From Cyanocohniella sp. LLY (GTDB lineage Bacteria > Cyanobacteriota > Cyanobacteriia > Cyanobacteriales > Nostocaceae): 34,408 nt of DNA. A program made the translations under genes and the position numbers. How positions within the stretch are numbered: position 1 is the stretch's first letter; every line of letters begins with the position of its first letter. Below the pieces are notes generated by a model that made no database searches, was not told the DNA's origin, and worked only from the letters and a program-made list of their open reading frames with translations. The stretch lies in NCBI GenBank assembly GCA_022241785.1, contig JAKOMP010000069.1:1-34408 (forward strand). Reading direction: 5' to 3'. Below are positions 7,769 through 16,097 of this stretch, one piece after another.

Positions 7769-7827
7769 GTTTGTAGTAGGGACTACAGTCTTTAAAGACA
7801 GGACTAAAGTCCTGACTACGAGCAAAC
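7769..7827. repeat. Inverted repeat with AGGACTAAAGTCCT core between convergent genes
   Basis: GTTTGTAGT at the left and ACTACGAGCAAAC at the right form imperfect inverted ends around AGGACTAAAGTCCT (7800-7813), and T-runs follow. It starts directly after the stop of the DndD-like gene and faces the end of yceD, so it may also act as a terminator. The same 14-bp core recurs at 15991-16004. Confidence 0.65.
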
Positions 7828-7832
7828 TTTTT

Positions 7833-8339
7833 TTATCCTGGAAGTTGTTTTTTCAATGCTTCTAAAGAAGCCCAACGACTATCCACCGATTTATCTGAAC
7901 CTTCACCAGTACCACTCAAAATCCCCGGACAATTGAGGTCACAAAGTTGACGCTGAGGAAACTCCAAGCACATCTGCTCATACAGCCACTCACTGGGGTA
8001 AAAATAACCATCAGGTGAAAGAGTTTCTACCAAATCTTCTAACACCACTTCCCTTTCTAGAGGCAAGTCTTGTATTTGATTGGCAGTAGCGTCTAACCAA
8101 ATTACTTCTTTGGTATTCACCGCCAAACGATGATTATATTGCTGCAAACAACGGTTGCAAGTACAAGTAACAATTGCTTCTGCTTGGCCGGACACTTCTA
8201 AGTAATTGCCATGATGCTGTACACGAACTTGGCCGCGCACTGGTGTCAGGGTTTCCAGACCAGGCAGAAACTCTTTAACTTGAAGTTCCTCTGTCCGCTC
8301 CGGGGCTTTGGTGAGCTGCGGAATAAAAATTGCGTCCAT
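7833..8339 (-). CDS. yceD: YceD/DUF177 family protein
   Basis: This 168-aa protein carries the DUF177 (YceD) pattern: a CTCNRCLQQ cysteine motif near residue 60, an acidic middle section LEREVVLEDLVETLSPDG, and a second cysteine pair near CDLNCPG. YceD proteins are linked to 23S rRNA or ribosome metabolism and usually lie next to rpmF; here it is the last gene after jag. The ATG at 8339 fits the MDAIFIPQL beginning. The promoter could be its own, since a 111-bp gap separates it from jag. The exact function in cyanobacteria is unknown. Confidence 0.85.
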   Translation of the reverse strand: MDAIFIPQLTKAPERTEELQVKEFLPGLETLTPVRGQVRVQHHGNYLEVSGQAEAIVTCTCNRCLQQYNHRLAVNTKEVIWLDATANQIQDLPLEREVVLEDLVETLSPDGYFYPSEWLYEQMCLEFPQRQLCDLNCPGILSGTGEGSDKSVDSRWASLEALKKQLPG

Positions 8340-8450
8340 AGGATTGAGACATAATCACGAAAATTTATTTTAATTATCAGCAAATTGCTAATAATCCATT
8401 TTTAGTTTAGCTCTTAGCAACAATAAGTATTTGCACTGGGCTAACTCTGT

Positions 8451-8975
8451 TTATGATTCCAACGTTCCTGCTGGACGAACAACCAAATGACGATGCGGTT
8501 CCTTACCACGACTAAAAGTTTCTAAATCTCGAAACTCTTTGAAGAAGGTATGCATTTGCCGCCTTTCAGCGGAACTTAGAGATTTAATTTCCACTTCTTG
8601 ACCAGAAGAACGGACTTCATCGGCTGCGGCTTCTGCCATTACCCGAATTTCCGCTTCTCTTTGAACGCGGTAGCCATTCAATTCAATTGTATAAGAAGCT
8701 TGTTCCTCTTCGGGTTGGCTGAGATTTAGTACAGAATTAGCTAAATACTGAATCGCATCAAGAGCCGATCCATCAGTGCCAATTAACACTTGGATTTGTG
8801 TTGGTGTCAGATTGCTTTCATCAATGGTCAACCAGTAATTATCTGGTTCTGGAGAATCACCATCTTGAGATGGGGAGACTTTTAACTCACCCCTAATCTC
8901 AGTAGATATTTCAGTTAGTTGCAGCAGCGTTTTTAACCACTGCTGCCCTCGTTGCATGGGACTATCGAGCATCAT
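8451..8975 (-). CDS. jag: Jag/KhpB-type RNA-binding protein (KH and R3H domains)
   Basis: A KH-like segment holds GTDGSALDAIQYLAN, and the C-terminal R3H domain holds AEIRVMAEAAADEVR and SSAERRQMHTFF, the domain order of Jag/KhpB proteins that bind RNA and are usually encoded next to yidC. The longer frame from 9023 would overlap yidC by 38 bp; I prefer the ATG pair at 8975/8972 (MMLDSPMQRG, 174 aa), which begins 10 bp after the yidC stop. The two genes are very likely co-transcribed. The Jag-N domain of Firmicutes proteins is absent. Confidence 0.85.
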   Translation of the reverse strand: MMLDSPMQRGQQWLKTLLQLTEISTEIRGELKVSPSQDGDSPEPDNYWLTIDESNLTPTQIQVLIGTDGSALDAIQYLANSVLNLSQPEEEQASYTIELNGYRVQREAEIRVMAEAAADEVRSSGQEVEIKSLSSAERRQMHTFFKEFRDLETFSRGKEPHRHLVVRPAGTLES

Positions 8976-8985
8976 CAACCTGTAA

Positions 8986-10128
8986 TCAACCTGTAGTCTT
9001 TTTCTTAGAACTCTTTGGCTCAAATGGTAAACTCTTTTGTTCTGCTGTTACTTCTTGCTCCTGAGTGGCTACAATCTTTTGTAGTTCCTCTGGTAGAGGT
9101 TCACGAGAAAGAATATAAGTTTGCAGTGTTTGGAAGATATTACCAATTACCATATACATCAGTACCCCAGCAGGTAGGGGGAAGAACAAGAACATCCCAG
9201 AAAAAATAACTGGAGTGATTTTGTTAACTGTATCTTGCTGTGGGTTACCGCCACTGGAATTTTGCCCAGACAGCAATTGGCTGACATAAAGGCTGATCCC
9301 AAAGAAAACAATCATCGAGACAATATCCCAGTGGACTTGACCATCAGGATCTATGGCGCCAACTCTACCTAAGGCATCAATGAAGAGAAATCCTTTATCT
9401 GCTGCTAGTCCGGGAATTGTACCTTGAATTGTCACATCTCCTGGCTCTAAAGCTTCTATATTGCCTTCAGCATCAATTTTGATTCTTTCTTCGCCTTTGG
9501 TTATTTTCCATTGAGGAAGCAAATTATTTTCTGGGTGTTCTGCTAGAAGCAACTGAAATGGTTTACCTTCTAGAGTCTGATATTGAATCTTAGTTTGTTC
9601 TCCCACAGCTAATTTATTGCCTGCGGGGAGAATAGCTGTAACCCTTGTGCGTTCCCCATCAGCAATGTAGATGTTTTGGGGAGCTGTAGCAAAGGCTTGG
9701 GGTTGAATTCGTTCGATTTGTTCAGAGGGCAAAATTTGCAGGTTAACGCTGTAGTTCACACCAGCAAAAGGTGACCCCCGCAAAGTGGCAAACAGCGCCA
9801 ACAAAACTGGCATTTGCAGCAATAGAGGTAAGCATCCTGCCAATGGGTTGCCAAATTCTTTTTGGACATTTACCATTTCCTCTTGTTGTTTTTGCGGATC
9901 ATCCTTATACCGCTCTTTGATTGCTGCCATCCGCTTCTGCATCAGAGGTTGTACAATTCGCATCTTTCGCATATTGCGAATTGAACCAGCACTCAGGGGA
10001 TAGAGCGCAAAGCGGATTATCAATGTCAAGGCAACGATCGCCAATCCATAGCTAGGCACAATTCCATAGAAAAAATCTATGATTGGCAGCATCACGTTGT
10101 TCGAGAGAAACCCGATACCAAAATCCAT
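8986..10128 (-). CDS. yidC: YidC/Oxa1/Alb3 membrane protein insertase
   Basis: YidC inserts proteins into the plasma and thylakoid membranes, alone or with Sec. The 380-aa protein has a first insertase membrane segment with the conserved hydrophilic-groove Arg39 ([13 protein letters not shown]), the amphipathic C1 loop ([23 protein letters not shown]), further hydrophobic segments ([59 protein letters not shown]) and a Lys-rich tail. About 110 residues between the second and third segments (about 125-235) are hydrophilic, with [12 protein letters not shown]-like sequence suggestive of an Ig-like (Big_2) fold, a lumenal or periplasmic insert. It sits between the PH-domain gene and jag in the conserved rnpA cluster. 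Confidence 0.95.
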   Translation of the reverse strand: MDFGIGFLSNNVMLPIIDFFYGIVPSYGLAIVALTLIIRFALYPLSAGSIRNMRKMRIVQPLMQKRMAAIKERYKDDPQKQQEEMVNVQKEFGNPLAGCLPLLLQMPVLLALFATLRGSPFAGVNYSVNLQILPSEQIERIQPQAFATAPQNIYIADGERTRVTAILPAGNKLAVGEQTKIQYQTLEGKPFQLLLAEHPENNLLPQWKITKGEERIKIDAEGNIEALEPGDVTIQGTIPGLAADKGFLFIDALGRVGAIDPDGQVHWDIVSMIVFFGISLYVSQLLSGQNSSGGNPQQDTVNKITPVIFSGMFLFFPLPAGVLMYMVIGNIFQTLQTYILSREPLPEELQKIVATQEQEVTAEQKSLPFEPKSSKKKTTG

Positions 10129-10352
10129 TATTCTGAATTCAACCTGAGTTACTGTAAACTGAACTGAATCTAATTTATCTAAATCAAGATTCCTCTGTGA
10201 CTATCCTACGCTACGGATAGCCGCACTTTCAAAAATTGGGAGTGGGAAATCGGAATTTGCGATCTTCACAGCGTATGCCGCCCAGCTAATATTTTAGATT
10301 GCAGTTTCATCCAAAATCTCAAATCTAAAATTCCTCCCACGCCCTACTATCA

Positions 10353-10748
10353 TCACTTCTTAGCAGCACCGCTATATAGGGGATTTTTAGCTGTAACTCT
10401 TTCATTGATGTAGTCGTATGTTTCCCGGAAGTTGGGCACAGCCCGCATTTCTAGACGGCTACCATTTCTTAGCGTTAGCACCATATCTCCCCAAAAGCCA
10501 ATGCCACGGGGAACTTTGACAATTTTGACCACTTCTGAATAAATAATGTCAGTGCGATCGCCTCCTCTCCAACCTCCAATCACAGAAATTCGGCGATCAG
10601 TGATGCGGAAACGCAGCCACAAGGCTCTAACAATTGCTCCTACTGCCAAGGGTAGACCCACAACAGTGAATCCAATCAAAACGTTGAGGATCAAGTCCCC
10701 GATGTGGGGGCCGCCTTCATAATAAACTTCTTCACGAATGCCCATCAA
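10353..10748 (-). CDS. PH-domain membrane protein
   Basis: The 131-aa protein has one or two hydrophobic segments (LILNVLIGFTVVGLPLAVGA, about 19-42) followed by a bacterial PH-like domain (FRITDRRISVIGGW, VKIVKVPRGIGFWGDMVLTLRNGSR). The start overlaps the 3' end of rnpA by 17 bp, so the two are translationally linked. A gene of this type lies between rnpA and yidC in many cyanobacteria (from memory). Its role is unknown; the position suggests a part in membrane protein insertion or RNase P/translation coupling, which is inference. A 224-bp gap separates it from yidC. Confidence 0.8.
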   Translation of the reverse strand: MMGIREEVYYEGGPHIGDLILNVLIGFTVVGLPLAVGAIVRALWLRFRITDRRISVIGGWRGGDRTDIIYSEVVKIVKVPRGIGFWGDMVLTLRNGSRLEMRAVPNFRETYDYINERVTAKNPLYSGAAKK

Positions 10749-11154
10749 ATACCTCAGCTTTTACCAACAACTGCTCTAATTCTTGCAGAAATTCTTGGCT
10801 TCCGCACGTAGATTCTGCTGCTGTTGGTTTGACAACAATGACTAGACGCCAGCCTGGAGATAATTTCGGCAGCAAATGCTGCAAAGCAGAGGTAATCTGG
10901 CGTTTAATTCGGTTACGCACTACGGCTCTTTTACTGACTTTTGTGCTGATCGAAATGCCAAATTTACTGCTAGCAACCTGTTTTGAGCCAGTTGCTTGGT
11001 TGGTGTTGGCGGCAGCATCCCAAGAATGTTTACTTGAATATGACGGCTTTAATGCTCTCAATGTGAAATGAGAACTATGACGCCGAATTCCTTCCCGGAA
11101 AACTGCCTGAAAATCTTGGCGCGATTTTAGTCGATACGCTTTGGGCAAAGCCAC
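10732..11154 (-). CDS. rnpA: Ribonuclease P protein component
   Basis: RnpA binds the RNase P RNA and helps process the 5' ends of tRNAs. The signature SKRAVVRNRIKRQI with the RNR box is present, with MALPKAYRLKSRQDFQAVF at the start and WRLVIVVKPTAA near the end. Length is 140 aa, somewhat longer than usual because of a Ser/Ala-rich insert around residues 37-62 (SSKHSWDAAANTNQATGS). The start is GTG at 11154. It follows rpmH by 25 bp and overlaps the PH-domain gene. Confidence 0.95.
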   Translation of the reverse strand: MALPKAYRLKSRQDFQAVFREGIRRHSSHFTLRALKPSYSSKHSWDAAANTNQATGSKQVASSKFGISISTKVSKRAVVRNRIKRQITSALQHLLPKLSPGWRLVIVVKPTAAESTCGSQEFLQELEQLLVKAEVFDGHS

Positions 11155-11179
11155 ATCTGCTCTTTTAGCGGCAACGGCC

Positions 11180-11314
11180 CTAGACGCTCAGACGATGACG
11201 ACCTTTTTTTCTTCTAGCCCTAATCACGTTTCTCCCGTCTGGTGTCCGCATTCTAGCCCGAAAACCAGAGGTTCTTTTTCTCTTACGGCAAGTGCCGCCC
11301 AGGGTTCTCTGCAT
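11180..11314 (-). CDS. rpmH: 50S ribosomal protein L34
   Basis: This 44-aa basic protein reads [19 protein letters not shown] and ends GRHRLSV, which is bacterial L34. An AGAGGAG ribosome-binding site lies upstream of the ATG. As in most bacteria it is the first gene before rnpA, 25 bp away. Confidence 0.97.
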   Translation of the reverse strand: MQRTLGGTCRKRKRTSGFRARMRTPDGRNVIRARRKKGRHRLSV

Positions 11315-11465
11315 ATCGTTCTCCTCTAAGGCGATTTTTATAAAAAGTCACAATCTATGATTTTATCACTTTACCAGCAAATTGGTAAATATAGTTATCA
11401 AAAAGTGGTCAAAAGTCAATGCATCTTCATAAATTGCCACTAACAACTGACCACTGAATAAATGC

Positions 11466-12008
11466 TTAAGAGATGCTCAAGATCCAAGTTCCTATGTAAC
11501 GTAGCATGGGCACTTCCCCAGGGGAAAGAACTTGACAGTTGAAATGATACATGCCACCAAAGGCCGGATTCCGGACGTTAGATAAAACTATTTCTACTTG
11601 TCCACCTGCGGGTACTGGCTCTTCGGGAAAGATTTCCAGGAGGCGACTTTCTTGGTTCCACTTCACCTCTTCCAATGGCACGTTTTTGCCTCTGTACTTG
11701 ACCTCAATTTTGTTGGGATCAAAAGTTCCTTTGTAATAATCTGGGTATGTGACAGCAAACTGAGCAACTGCCAATTTCATTCTTTGGGCGGGAATTCTCA
11801 GAGTGTAACGATCCCAACCATTAGCTTGTCCACCATAATCTAACCGAAAAGGTAGCTGATTTTCGCTTTTCACACCGCTAAATAGTGTAAACCCTGGTAA
11901 GCTTTGCGCTCCAGTTATGGCGGGAAAAGCAGCCAGTAAACCGCTAGTCACAGCTAAAGCTGAGAGTAGTTTTAAAGGTAAGTGTTGTCTAGAACTTCCA
12001 AATCGCAT
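11466..12008 (-). CDS. DUF2808 secreted protein
   Basis: The 180-aa protein begins with a signal peptide (basic MRFGSSRQHLPLK, hydrophobic LLSALAVTSGLLAAFPAI, cleavage likely after ITGAQS-type Ala). The rest matches the DUF2808 family of cyanobacteria: FRLDYGGQANGWDRYTLRIP, FAVTYPDYYKGTFDP and a C-terminal region with VEIVLSNVRNPAFGGMYHFN. The protein should be periplasmic or exported; its function is unknown. A GGAGG-like site precedes the ATG. It is transcribed away from pntAA. Confidence 0.82.
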   Translation of the reverse strand: MRFGSSRQHLPLKLLSALAVTSGLLAAFPAITGAQSLPGFTLFSGVKSENQLPFRLDYGGQANGWDRYTLRIPAQRMKLAVAQFAVTYPDYYKGTFDPNKIEVKYRGKNVPLEEVKWNQESRLLEIFPEEPVPAGGQVEIVLSNVRNPAFGGMYHFNCQVLSPGEVPMLRYIGTWILSIS

Positions 12009-12741
12009 AGTTACGCTCCTCCACCAAGAAATTATTGTCTGTTATTTAAATCACCCATATTCAGCCTGCGTAAATCAAATTTACTAGTGGCTGTTTGACA
12101 AGTGACGTGCCATGAAAACAAAAAGTGCCGTTACAATACTACTTACAGATGCTAGTAATATTACTATGTAATATGATATTTAAACTTGATTGAACCTTTG
12201 GAAAAATTAGGCTCACTTTTCGAGGGCCGTCGTTAAATGCCACTTGCCCAGAAAAATACTTGGATGAGATTGTGTTTCTAAATATGTATAAGTGTATCTT
12301 AATTTAAGAGTTTTGTTATAAAAGTTGAGATGACTAGACAGCGATCGCCGATTAACTTGAGATAGATTGATTAAAACCAGATGGAATCAAAGCGGCAATC
12401 ATTAAAAATAACTGAGAAATTACCAAGCTGCAAAATATAAGCAAGGAATAGTCAAATTTTGCAATCCCTAAAACAAGCTAAAGACAAAGATGTAAATGTG
12501 AGAATCAACTTAGGATTTGCAATATGTAACCCTATTTGTAACTATCAGCAAGTGTGACATCTGCAAGTGGCAGAGTAAGGCTATGTCTAGATAACTAAGA
12601 GTGGTATAAGAAAAATTCAAGATTCTATCTAGGAAAAGCCATCGCAGACAGATACTGCCCTGAATGATGAGTAAAAGACATCCCTAAGGGGAAAAATTGC
12701 ATATTTGCCAGAAATAAAGGTATTTATCTCCAGGAGATTTC
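12009..12741. other. Long intergenic region between divergent genes
   Basis: These 733 bp hold no convincing ORF. They should contain the promoters of the DUF2808 gene (left) and of the pnt operon (right). A perfect 14-bp palindrome TAGTAATATTACTA lies at 12153-12166. No RNA family was recognised. An AGGAGA ribosome-binding site precedes the pntAA ATG. Confidence 0.6.
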
Positions 12742-13911
12742 ATGAGAATAGCAGTTGCTAAAGAAATAGAAGTTTGTGAACGTCGTGTAGCATTAAATCC
12801 TGACACCGTTGCCCGGTTAGTTAAACAAGGTTTAGAAGTATGGGTAGAAACAGGTGCAGGAGAGCGCTCTTTTTTTAGCGATTCTGCCTATGAAGCAGTA
12901 GGAGCGACAATTATCAGTGATACTGCTCAATTATGGAGCCAAGCAGACATCCTGTTGAAAGTTAGCCCACCACAAGAGCGAGAAAATGGGGGATCAGAAG
13001 TTGAATTACTCCGGGAAGGATCTGTATTAATCAGCTTTCTCAATCCTTTGGGAAATCCCGTCGTGGCGCAGCAACTAGCTAACCGCAAAATCACAGCCTT
13101 GAGTATGGAATTGATCCCCCGTACCACCAGGGCCCAAAGTATGGATGCTTTGTCGTCCCAAGCTTCATTAGCAGGTTATAAGGCAGTATTAATTGCCGCA
13201 GCTGCATTACCCAAATATTTCCCCATGCTGACAACAGCCGCAGGCACCATTGCCCCAGCTAAAGTATTTATCATGGGTGCTGGTGTGGCCGGATTGCAAG
13301 CGATCGCCACAGCCAGACGCTTGGGTGCAGTGGTAGAAGCCTTTGATATTCGTCCCGCCGTCAAAGAAGAAGTGCAAAGTTTAGGGGCGAAATTCGTCGA
13401 AGTCAAACTCGAAGAAGAAACAACCGCCGCTGGTGGCTATGCTAAAGAAATTTCCGAGGCTAGCAAACAACGCACCCAGGAAGTTGTCGCCGAACACGTG
13501 AAAAATGCCGATGTAGTAATTACCACAGCCCAAGTTCCTGGAAGAACAGCACCAAGACTGGTTACAGAAGAAATGGTGGCACAGATGAAACCAGGTTCAG
13601 TAATTGTCGATTTAGCGGCTGATCAGGGTGGTAACTGCGCCTGCACTGAAGCGGGTAAAGATATTGTTTGGAATGGCGTAACAATTATTGGCCCGATCAA
13701 TTTGCCTTCATCAATGCCAATTCACGCTAGCCAGTTATATTCTAAGAACCTAACATCCTTAGTGCAATTATTAGTTAAGGACAAAGCTTTACAGATAGAC
13801 TTTGCTGACGACATCGTAAATGCAGCTTGTATTACCCACGCTGGGGAAATTCGCAATCAACGGGTAAAGGATGCGCTAAAGGCTGTGGATAATCAATTAG
13901 TTAGAGACTAG
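12742..13911 (+). CDS. pntAA: NAD(P) transhydrogenase subunit alpha part 1 (PntAA)
   Basis: The 389-aa soluble dI subunit binds NAD(H) in the proton-translocating transhydrogenase, which uses the proton gradient to reduce NADP with NADH. It starts MRIAVAKEIEVCERRVALNP, as in the alanine dehydrogenase/PNT family, and has the dinucleotide loop GAGVAGLQAIATARRLGA (near residue 178), the RQD-equivalent region and VDLAADQGGNCACTEAGK. The membrane part is encoded separately (pntAB), as is usual in cyanobacteria. The stop codon TAG lies at the very start of a tandem GGGACTAG-type repeat. Confidence 0.95.
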   Translation: MRIAVAKEIEVCERRVALNPDTVARLVKQGLEVWVETGAGERSFFSDSAYEAVGATIISDTAQLWSQADILLKVSPPQERENGGSEVELLREGSVLISFLNPLGNPVVAQQLANRKITALSMELIPRTTRAQSMDALSSQASLAGYKAVLIAAAALPKYFPMLTTAAGTIAPAKVFIMGAGVAGLQAIATARRLGAVVEAFDIRPAVKEEVQSLGAKFVEVKLEEETTAAGGYAKEISEASKQRTQEVVAEHVKNADVVITTAQVPGRTAPRLVTEEMVAQMKPGSVIVDLAADQGGNCACTEAGKDIVWNGVTIIGPINLPSSMPIHASQLYSKNLTSLVQLLVKDKALQIDFADDIVNAACITHAGEIRNQRVKDALKAVDNQLVRD

Positions 13912-14052
13912 GGACTAGGAATTAGGGACTAGGGATTAGAAATGAATACTCAGAATATCTTGACTATGTAACTGACGTAACCAAAAAGAACAAACTTGTG
14001 CTTGGTTCTAGCCTCTAACCTCTAACCTCTAGCCCCTAGCCTCTAGCCCCTC
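13909..14052. repeat. Two short tandem repeats between pntAA and pntAB
   Basis: GGGACTAGGRATTA-type units run from the pntAA stop to about 13937, and CCTCTAACCTCTAGCCC-type units fill about 14007-14052. The second set is roughly the complement of the first (CTAGGG versus CCCTAG), so the intergenic RNA could fold back on itself. The pntAB ribosome-binding site AAGGAG follows. Confidence 0.7.
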
Positions 14053-14080
14053 TCATTTACATACAAGGAGTTTTAATTTC

Positions 14081-14374
14081 ATGACAGAGGCATTACTTGC
14101 TGCTTTGTTTGTGTTTGTTCTGGCATCTTTTATTGGCTTTGAAGTCATCAACAAAATCCCACCGACTTTACACACGCCTTTAATGTCCGGCTCAAATGCC
14201 ATTTCTGGGATTGCGGTATTAGGGGCGATTGTGGCTGCTGGTGCTAAAGATACCAGTGTGTCAGTGATTCTCGGTTTAATTGCTGTGGTACTGGCGACAG
14301 TTAACGTCGTCGGTGGTTTTCTCGTCACAGATCGGATGTTGCAAATGTTCAAAAAAAAGGAAGTTAAGGCGTGA
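14081..14374 (+). CDS. pntAB: NAD(P) transhydrogenase subunit alpha part 2 (PntAB)
   Basis: This 97-aa membrane subunit has three hydrophobic segments (LLAALFVFVLASFIGFEVI, ISGIAVLGAIVAAGA, VSVILGLIAVVLATVNVVGGF) and the conserved HTPLMSGSNAISGI motif. It forms part of the proton channel with PntB. AAGGAG lies before the ATG, and its TGA overlaps the GTG start of pntB by 4 bp. Confidence 0.95.
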   Translation: MTEALLAALFVFVLASFIGFEVINKIPPTLHTPLMSGSNAISGIAVLGAIVAAGAKDTSVSVILGLIAVVLATVNVVGGFLVTDRMLQMFKKKEVKA

Positions 14375-15777
14375 GCGACTTTTTACCAACTGGAATACAG
14401 CTGACGTACTTAGTCGCTGCATCTTTATTCATCCTGGGTTTGAAAAAACTCGGTTCTCCAGCTACAGCGCGGAATGGTAACGTTGTCGCGGCTGTGGGTA
14501 TGTTGCTGGCGATTGTCGCCACACTGTTAGATCAGCAGGTGTTGAACTACCAGATGATTTTGGTGGGCTTGGCAATTGGGGCTGGGATTGGTGCGATTGC
14601 CGCTTATAAAGTCCAAATGACAGAAATGCCCCAAATGGTGGGTTTACTCAATGGATTGGGTGGTGCAGCTTCTGCCCTCATTGCCGTTGCTGAATTTTGG
14701 CGGTTAATCGCAGCATCTGAACCCATCCCTCTAGATGTGAACATTTCCATTTTGCTGGATGTGTTAATTGGTGGTGTCACCTTAACCGGTAGTTTTATTG
14801 CCTTTGCCAAATTGCAAGGTTTAATTAGTGGTTCGCCAATTAAATTACCTTTCCAGCAACCATTGAACCTTTTACTTTTAGCAGCTTATATAGTAGGCAG
14901 TGTCTATTTAATCATCACACCCGATAGCTTACCCATATTCTTCGGAGTGGTGGGAGTTTCTTTAGTCTTGGGTATCATGTTCGTTCTCCCCATTGGTGGG
15001 GGGGATATGCCTGTGGTAATTTCGCTGTTAAACTCCCTATCTGGGATAGCAGCCGCCGCAGCCGGATTTGTGGTGATGAACAATATGTTGATTATCGCTG
15101 GCGCACTGGTGGGGGCTTCTGGCTTAATCCTCACCCAGATTATGTGTAAGGCCATGAACCGTTCATTATTTAGCGTGTTATTCGGTGCGTTTGGTGGGGC
15201 GGTGGCAGGTGGTGCGACAGGCGCTACAGGTGCGACAGGCGATCAAACTGTTCGCAGCATCGACGCTGAAGAAGGCGCAATGATGTTGGGTTATGCCCGT
15301 AACGTGGTAATTGTACCTGGTTATGGTATGGCTGTGGCCCAAGCACAGCATAGTGTTCGGGAATTGGCAGATCAGTTAGAACGTATGGGCGTTGATGTTA
15401 AGTATGCCATTCATCCAGTTGCTGGTAGAATGCCTGGTCACATGAATGTGTTATTGGCTGAGGCGAATGTGGCTTATACGCAGTTGTATGACATGGATGA
15501 TATCAATCCTCAATTAGAAACTGCGGATGTGGCTTTGGTAATTGGGGCTAATGATGTGGTGAATCCGGCGGCGCGTACTGATGTAAATAGTCCGATTTAT
15601 GGGATGCCGATTTTGGAGGTAGATCGGGCAAAGCAAACAATTGTGATTAAGCGCGGGATGAGTACGGGTTTTGCTGGTGTAGATAATGAGTTGTTCTACA
15701 AGGATAAAACTACAATGCTGTTTGGTGGTGCTAAGGATATGGTTTCTAAGTTGGTTTCGGAAGTGAAGCAACTATAG
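14371..15777 (+). CDS. pntB: NAD(P) transhydrogenase subunit beta (PntB)
   Basis: This 468-aa subunit begins with GTG. About eight or nine membrane helices fill residues 1-270, with the PQMVGLLNGLGGAASAL motif, and a C-terminal soluble domain (about 290-468) binds NADP(H): VIVPGYGMAVAQAQHSVREL, AGRMPGHMNVLLAEANV, ANDVVNPAAR, KRGMSTGFAGVDNELF. A Gly/Ala/Thr-rich linker GGATGATGATGD joins the two. All family motifs look intact. A strong terminator follows. Confidence 0.96.
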   Translation: MSDFLPTGIQLTYLVAASLFILGLKKLGSPATARNGNVVAAVGMLLAIVATLLDQQVLNYQMILVGLAIGAGIGAIAAYKVQMTEMPQMVGLLNGLGGAASALIAVAEFWRLIAASEPIPLDVNISILLDVLIGGVTLTGSFIAFAKLQGLISGSPIKLPFQQPLNLLLLAAYIVGSVYLIITPDSLPIFFGVVGVSLVLGIMFVLPIGGGDMPVVISLLNSLSGIAAAAAGFVVMNNMLIIAGALVGASGLILTQIMCKAMNRSLFSVLFGAFGGAVAGGATGATGATGDQTVRSIDAEEGAMMLGYARNVVIVPGYGMAVAQAQHSVRELADQLERMGVDVKYAIHPVAGRMPGHMNVLLAEANVAYTQLYDMDDINPQLETADVALVIGANDVVNPAARTDVNSPIYGMPILEVDRAKQTIVIKRGMSTGFAGVDNELFYKDKTTMLFGGAKDMVSKLVSEVKQL

Positions 15778-15812
15778 ATTTAGGACAAGCTTGGCATATA
15801 TAGATTTTGTGT

Positions 15813-15840
15813 AGGGGTGCAGTAATATGTACCCCTTTTG
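15813..15840 (+). terminator. Rho-independent terminator of the pnt operon
   Basis: AGGGGT (15813-15818) pairs with ACCCCT (15831-15836) around a 12-nt loop, followed by TTTT, 36 bp after the pntB stop codon. Confidence 0.75.
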
Positions 15841-16097
15841 TATTGATGTGTAGTTAATTGCTTCTGCTTCCACCTTGTTCAGACAAGAATTGCCTACACT
15901 TAAGTAAGTCGGCGAAAAAAATCGAACTATGTTAAGCAATGTAAAATAATTAAAATTCATTTCGTAGTCAGCGGCTCTAGCCCTTATTTGAGGACTAAAG
16001 TCCTCACTACAAACCTTTAATTATTTACTTCGTCCTACTTAAATAATAAACTTCTCTTTTTTTTCTGTGACCTCTGTGTCTCTGTGGTTCGTTGATC
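15841..16097. other. Intergenic region with a second AGGACTAAAGTCCT palindrome
   Basis: The 14-bp palindrome at 15991-16004 equals the core at 7800-7813, and the flank CACTACAAACC resembles the right arm there. Nothing else was recognised. The recJ promoter should lie here. Confidence 0.6.

Noticed and set aside
14053-15155. Minus-strand ORFs opposite the pnt genes
   Set aside because: They lie opposite strongly conserved transhydrogenase genes and show no family motif.
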